64,000 nucleotides of DNA from a virus, in IMG/VR virus record IMGVR_UViG_3300027793_000084, positions 1 to 64,000 of that record; one strand, given 5' to 3'. How positions within the stretch are numbered: position 1 is the stretch's first letter; each line of letters starts with the position of its first letter. The notes below the pieces were generated by a model. It ran no database searches, was not told the DNA's origin, and saw only the letters and a list, made by a program, of their open reading frames with translations. Both the position numbers and the translations under genes were made by a program. Shown piece by piece: positions 61,018 to 64,000 of this stretch.

Positions 61018-61614
61018 TTATATTATTTTATATGCTCTAGCCCATTTTCTTACAGCGTTATCTGATACTCCAAATAAATTACCAATTTTTATCCAACTAT
61101 TATTTTTTAATAATTCTATCAATCTTTTTTTTGTCGGTCTATCTCTAACTTTTCTATTTGCTATTTTAGCACATTCACTAGAACAGTAGTATTTATTTAA
61201 AGTCTCTATGTTACATGTTTTACATTGGTTAGATTGTTTTGGTATTTTTTTCTCTTTTGTTAGTATTATATCTACAAACTCACTTAAAGATTCATGTGTT
61301 TCTCTATGGCAGTTAGCACAAAGCAATAAACACTTATCCGCTTCTTTTTTTAATACTTCTAATGATTTTGTTAGACCTTTTTGACTTAATCCAAATTCTT
61401 TTTCTTTTGGGTCTTTATGATGGAAATCCATTGCGGCTATACATTTATTATATCCGCATTTTTCGCATTTGCCTCCCTTATATTCTACCAGAGCCTTTTT
61501 TAGATCTTTCCTTCTTTTTGTAACATAATATCTGTTTTTACATCTATTGCAACAAAATTTACCATTATCTCTAGATACCGCTTCATTGTGACATAAATGC
61601 CATAAACATTTCAT
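61018..61614 (-). CDS. HNH endonuclease within the tRNA cluster
   Basis: 198 residues from ATG 61612-61614 (AGGAG; longer frame rejected). N-terminal CLWHLCHNEAVSRDNGKFCC, N-domain zinc CEKCGYNKCIAAMDFHHKDP with KECLLLCANCHRETHESL, a second zinc pair CKTCNIETLNKYYCSSEC, and a C-terminal helix-turn-helix KNNSWIKIGNLFGVSDNAVR. Sits between tRNA-Asn and tRNA-Gln, typical for a homing element. Confidence 0.75.
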   Translation of the reverse strand: MKCLWHLCHNEAVSRDNGKFCCNRCKNRYYVTKRRKDLKKALVEYKGGKCEKCGYNKCIAAMDFHHKDPKEKEFGLSQKGLTKSLEVLKKEADKCLLLCANCHRETHESLSEFVDIILTKEKKIPKQSNQCKTCNIETLNKYYCSSECAKIANRKVRDRPTKKRLIELLKNNSWIKIGNLFGVSDNAVRKWARAYKII

Positions 61615-61636
61615 AAGCATAACTCCTCGTGTTATA

Positions 61637-61652
61637 CTTATATACACCAAGG
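61637..61652 (-). promoter_or_regulatory. Class B box (CCTTGGTGTATATAAG)
   Basis: Minus strand, 23 nt before the HNH ATG. Confidence 0.55.
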
Positions 61653-61682
61653 TTCGAATTTTTAAAGTTCTTTTTTTATTAA

Positions 61683-61754
61683 TTCCGGAGTCTGGGTACG
61701 ATCCAGAAATAAATGGACCAAAGCCATTTGTGATACCAGTTTCACCACTCCGGA
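61683..61754 (-). tRNA. trnQ: tRNA-Gln (TTG)
   Basis: Acceptor TCCGGAG/CTCCGGA, D arm GTGA-AACTGGTA-TCAC, anticodon stem AATGG/CCATT with loop CTTTGGT (anticodon TTG), T stem TCTGG/CCAGA, loop ATCGTAC. Directly adjoins tRNA-Thr without spacer. Confidence 0.8.
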
Positions 61755-61826
61755 AGCCCACAGAAGGAATCGAACCCTCATCCGATGATCACAAATCAAC
61801 TGTAATAGCCATTATACTATGCGGGC
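61755..61826 (-). tRNA. trnT: tRNA-Thr (TGT), tentative
   Basis: Acceptor GCCCGCA/TGTGGGC, anticodon stem GTTGA/TCATC (one T-T mismatch) with loop TTTGTGA, read as anticodon TGT (Thr); a shifted His reading does not pair. T arm GAGGG-TTCGATT-CCTTC. Promoter 10 bases upstream. Confidence 0.65.
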
Positions 61827-61836
61827 GGGCCTACAT

Positions 61837-61865
61837 ATCATACTCATCACGCCAACTTTTGTCAA
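61837..61865 (-). promoter_or_regulatory. Class A promoter for the Thr/Gln tRNA pair
   Basis: TTGACA (61860-61865), 17-bp spacer, TATGAT (61837-61842), minus strand, overlapping the stop of the upstream gene. Confidence 0.75.
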
Positions 61866-62200
61866 TACCTTGTCGGGTACGACGACGCTTGGGCCTGTTG
61901 TCCATAACCGTATCCCTGTGTTCTTTGTGTCCCGTTGGGAGTTGCCAACGCTTCTTGACCTTGATCTGGATATTGTCGTATTTGCGGAGCGAAGTCATAC
62001 CATTGTCCATTATCGTGAAGGTAAAAAACTCTCTTTACATTAGGATCGTAAGCCATTACACAGTATTGTACCGGATAAACAACCTTTGTCAAATTTTTTT
62101 GTGGTAGCAGAGGAAGTTTTATATCCCCTTTTTGATAATCCTTAATACCAGTATACGTTAAAGCAGCCACACTAATAATTACACCAATCCATTGTATCAC
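61862..62200 (-). CDS. Membrane-anchored Gln/Tyr-rich protein
   Basis: 112 residues from GTG 62198-62200, preceded by AAGGAGG at 6 nt; a longer reading frame starts at ATG 62252-62254. Membrane helix about 2-20 (IQWIGVIISVAALTYTGI), then a soluble domain (QYCVMAYDPNVKRVFYLHDN) and a Gln/Tyr/Gly tail. TTGACA-N16-TACAAT overlaps its start region. Unknown. Confidence 0.45.
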   Translation of the reverse strand: MIQWIGVIISVAALTYTGIKDYQKGDIKLPLLPQKNLTKVVYPVQYCVMAYDPNVKRVFYLHDNGQWYDFAPQIRQYPDQGQEALATPNGTQRTQGYGYGQQAQASSYPTRY

Positions 62201-62273
62201 GCTTTCCCTCCTTGTCAAGCGTTTTCTAGGTTCCATACCCCATTTATCGACCACTACGACCAGAATCTTTAGA

Positions 62274-62317
62274 CTGTCAAAATGGCAGATGCTGCGGCCG
62301 GCCTGCCATTATGGCAG
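62274..62317. repeat. Paired-palindrome repeat P (copy 3)
   Basis: CTGTCAAAATGGCAG (62274-62288), 14-bp spacer ATGCTGCGGCCGGC, CTGCCATTATGGCAG (62303-62317). One half overlaps the stop of the 82-residue gene. Confidence 0.65.
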
Positions 62318-62557
62318 GGGATCATCATCGCGGGACAATTCCCACCCGGCAGCCCTTACAATACTTTTGGTTGGCACCACGTTGGTTGATGGATCGGCAC
62401 TAACATAATCTCTATATCCTCTTTCATCAACATAGAAGTATTCATCAATAGTATCAAACTTATTAGTTTGCATCAAACCATAGATACTAGCCTCAAGAGC
62501 ATCTTTACGACTAACCATAATACGCAACGTACCCGATGCTACATAATACTTAGGCAT
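62309..62557 (-). CDS. Hypothetical small protein
   Basis: 82 residues: MPKYYVASGTLRIMVSRKDA, FDTIDEYFYVDERGYRDYVS, STNVVPTKSIVRAAGWELSR. A recurring phage-type sequence. Overlaps its neighbour. Unknown. Confidence 0.5.
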   Translation of the reverse strand: MPKYYVASGTLRIMVSRKDALEASIYGLMQTNKFDTIDEYFYVDERGYRDYVSADPSTNVVPTKSIVRAAGWELSRDDDPLP

Positions 62558-62723
62558 TATTCATCTCCGTACTAAGATACAACATATCATTGTCACAATC
62601 TGCACAAACCGGTGTACCAATATTCTGATAGTCCCACGGAACTACATTTACTTCATCCTCACAATCTGGACAACGCCAAACGTGACGGATTTTAGTATCG
62701 TCAATAGCAATCCAGTTTTCCAT
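62550..62723 (-). CDS. Small zinc-ribbon protein
   Basis: 57 residues from ATG 62721-62723 (AGGAG upstream; longer frame rejected). ENWIAIDDTKIRHVWRCPDC, EVNVVPWDYQNIGTPVCADC: two CxxC pairs. Common short phage zinc ribbon. Unknown. Confidence 0.55.
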   Translation of the reverse strand: MENWIAIDDTKIRHVWRCPDCEDEVNVVPWDYQNIGTPVCADCDNDMLYLSTEMNNA

Positions 62724-62731
62724 GATAACTC

Positions 62732-63436
62732 CTAATGAGCAGGAAAGAGTACGTTTCCAAGACCCTTGACACACAAGTTACATTCTATACTATCTTTCGT
62801 CCCGGTGCAAGTGATAGTAGCACGACCACGACGAATTTCCGGACACGTTACAAACTTAGTACCGTTCAGTACCACCAGTTTCGGCAGACTAGCCCGCCAC
62901 GCATCAGCCTTTTTCTTGCTACGCGGACGCTTCGGGGCAATCTTCTCGTCGCTGTCGCACCACGCAAACTTTTTGAAACCCTGTGCCAGAGCCTCACCCA
63001 TATCATTATCATCATGCACACTAGCATAAACATTCATATACTTTTCCAGACTAACAAGCCGACTATCGTAGATATGAGTATAAAACCACATATCGGGCAG
63101 AGTATCACCATCGGCCAGAATACTCTCACACGCCCACGTTACATTGGCGACATATTCAAGATCGAGTTCTCCATTGAGAAACCAATCGCCACGCTCGTGC
63201 CAGCGGATAGACTTCTGTCTACGCTTTGCGTCCAGAATCATCGCACGAATCTTATTCTTTTCTGTAACAATATTAGCAAAACCAGCAACGCGAGCATTCT
63301 TATACTGATTCTCGGTCGCTTCAGCGTAGCAGCCGTTGTTGAGATAATCGCAATCCGGTGGGCAAGTGTCGCCAACCGGACGCGAAACCACAATGCAACC
63401 CTTACCCAACTTGTCGTTACCGTCTGCGGTTTTCAT
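62732..63436 (-). CDS. GP88-family-like phage protein with Cys cluster
   Basis: 234 residues from ATG 63434-63436 (GGGAG; longer frame rejected). GKGCIVVSRPVGDTCPPDCD and CYAEATE near the start, then WHERGDWFLNGELDLEYVAN and VTCPEIRRGRATITCTGT with CNLCVKGLGNVLFP at the end. The PCPxxCxxxxxCYA plan resembles mycobacteriophage gp88-like proteins, whose function is unclear. Codons are richer in G/C than in the centre of the window. Class A promoter and repeat P4 upstream. Confidence 0.65.
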   Translation of the reverse strand: MKTADGNDKLGKGCIVVSRPVGDTCPPDCDYLNNGCYAEATENQYKNARVAGFANIVTEKNKIRAMILDAKRRQKSIRWHERGDWFLNGELDLEYVANVTWACESILADGDTLPDMWFYTHIYDSRLVSLEKYMNVYASVHDDNDMGEALAQGFKKFAWCDSDEKIAPKRPRSKKKADAWRASLPKLVVLNGTKFVTCPEIRRGRATITCTGTKDSIECNLCVKGLGNVLFPAH

Positions 63437-63459
63437 GATTTTCTCCCTTGTGTCTCGTG

Positions 63460-63487
63460 ATTCTACACTAGGGTATCGGCTTGTCAA
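63460..63487 (-). promoter_or_regulatory. Class A promoter for the GP88-like gene
   Basis: TTGACA (63482-63487), 16-bp spacer with CCGATAC, TAGAAT (63460-63465), minus strand; repeat P4 starts exactly 24 bp upstream of the -35. Confidence 0.85.
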
Positions 63488-63511
63488 CACGAAAAACTTT
63501 GAGAAAAATAA

Positions 63512-63555
63512 CTGCCATGTTGGCAGATTGGCCGCGGAGCCTGCCATTTTGGCAG
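63512..63555. repeat. Paired-palindrome repeat P (copy 4)
   Basis: CTGCCATGTTGGCAG (63512-63526), spacer ATTGGCCGCGGAGC, CTGCCATTTTGGCAG (63541-63555). Between tRNA-Arg and the GP88-like promoter. Confidence 0.75.
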
Positions 63556-63566
63556 AAAATTAAAAT

Positions 63567-63637
63567 AGGCCCGCCGGGACTCAAACCCAGAATAACTCTT
63601 TAGAAGAGAGTTGTGATATTCAGTTTCACTACGGGCC
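63567..63637 (-). tRNA. trnR: tRNA-Arg (TCT)
   Basis: Acceptor GGCCCGT/GCGGGCC (one T-G), D stem GTGA/TCAC overlapping positions 9-25, anticodon stem ACTCT/AGAGT with loop CTTCTAA (anticodon TCT), T arm CTGGG-TTTGAGT-CCCGG. Reads AGA, frequent in this genome. Confidence 0.8.
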
Positions 63638-63644
63638 CATAAAG

Positions 63645-63681
63645 CCGATAGCCGCCGGTGCGTCCACCAGCGGTCTATCGG
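63645..63681 (-). promoter_or_regulatory. Long GC-rich stem-loop between the end gene and tRNA-Arg
   Basis: CCGATAG/CTATCGG, CCGC/GCGG and GGTG/CACC nest around the loop GACG. There is no T-tract on the minus strand, so it could be an RNase III or RNase P maturation signal rather than a terminator. Confidence 0.5.
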
Positions 63682-63689
63682 TATTATAG

Positions 63690-63947
63690 TCAGGTAACAG
63701 CCTCGGCCGTAGCCTTGGTCGTCTTAGCCTTGTGGCCGTCTCCAGCCTCCTTGACACTCACGCCGAACTTGCGATTACGGGCAACCTTCCAGCCCTGCTC
63801 GCTATAGTCCTTGATACCCTGAGCCTTGACAACTACCAGAGTACCCTCGGGCAGACCATCAACAAGAGACTGACGAATCGTATCCTCAACCACTTCCGTA
63901 TCCAGAGCATCCGACGCAATCGCAACCGCAAAATCATAAGTACGCAT
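63690..63947 (-). CDS. Hypothetical protein
   Basis: 85 residues from ATG 63945-63947 (a longer frame is rejected). RTYDFAVAIASDALDTEVVE, LVVVKAQGIKDYSEQGWKVA, RNRKFGVSVKEAGDGHKAKT. Lys/Ala-rich tail. A -10-like TAGAAT lies at 63990-63995 and its -35 falls off the window. Unknown. Confidence 0.55.
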   Translation of the reverse strand: MRTYDFAVAIASDALDTEVVEDTIRQSLVDGLPEGTLVVVKAQGIKDYSEQGWKVARNRKFGVSVKEAGDGHKAKTTKATAEAVT

Positions 63948-64000
63948 AATCAACCCTTTCCAAGTTAGTGTTATCAACCCAACAAACCTATTCTACATCG

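Noticed and set aside
62735-63460. Long plus-strand open frame (241 codons) opposite the GP88-like gene
   Set aside because: It is the antisense shadow of a gene with clear Cys motifs, promoter and ribosome site, and its own sequence has no recognisable pattern or ribosome site.

Overview
The window is a contiguous piece of a large, AT-rich tailed-phage genome. The phage assignment rests on an rIIA/rIIB pair, a short phage-type sigma factor, a ClpP-like protease beside likely virion genes, ThyX, UvsE, ATP-dependent DNA and RNA ligases, a tRNA cluster, free-standing HNH endonucleases, and dozens of very small, tightly overlapping genes (ATGA or TAATG junctions). Nothing in the sequence fixes the host. 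Many sigma70-like promoters (TTGACA, 16-17 bp, TATAAT or TAGAAT) suggest that a bacterial housekeeping polymerase reads the early genes.

Nearly all genes are on the minus strand, so transcription runs from right to left. 64-57 kb: GP88-like and DUF932 proteins, a phosphoribosyltransferase, tRNAs, tRNA-like elements and four copies of a paired-palindrome repeat. 57.7-55 kb: small membrane or exported peptides, one terminator and a dispersed short repeat. 55-40 kb: dozens of small accessory genes plus a DraRnl-like RNA ligase and a STAS-like protein. 40-24 kb: nucleotide and DNA metabolism (ThyX, deaminase, UvsE, DNA ligase, HhH glycosylase-like protein, endonuclease VII-like protein, SpoU methyltransferase), tRNA-Ile, tRNA-Leu and a tmRNA. 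24-18 kb: kinase-like protein and rIIA/rIIB. 18-15.4 kb: a four-gene cassette of actin-like ATPase, membrane-anchored partner, RuvB and a RuvA-domain-III-like protein, followed by an exported trypsin-like protease. 14.5-8.4 kb: glycosyltransferases, a methyltransferase, macro domain, GMP reductase and a nucleoside deoxyribosyltransferase-like protein. 8.4-0 kb: sigma factor, ClpP-like protease, an aldolase-like protein without its lysine, and tail-fibre-like beta-solenoid proteins in tandem copies.

Two promoter classes stand out. Class A is TTGAC(A) with a 16-17 bp spacer, often with CGATAC just inside the spacer, before the -10. Class B is a compact box with core GGTGTA(T), usually 14-39 nt upstream of a start codon; it precedes virion-side genes, the protease and almost every free-standing endonuclease, and the encoded sigma factor is the obvious candidate reader. 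Plus-strand endonuclease genes sit as islands between the 3' end of one minus-strand gene and the class A promoter of the next.

Main novelties: a phage tmRNA with a tag ending LALAA; a RuvB/RuvA-III/actin cassette; four paired-palindrome repeats, two of them exactly 24 bp upstream of a -35 box; the class B promoter; and tRNA-like RNAs with good acceptor and T arms but irregular bottom halves.
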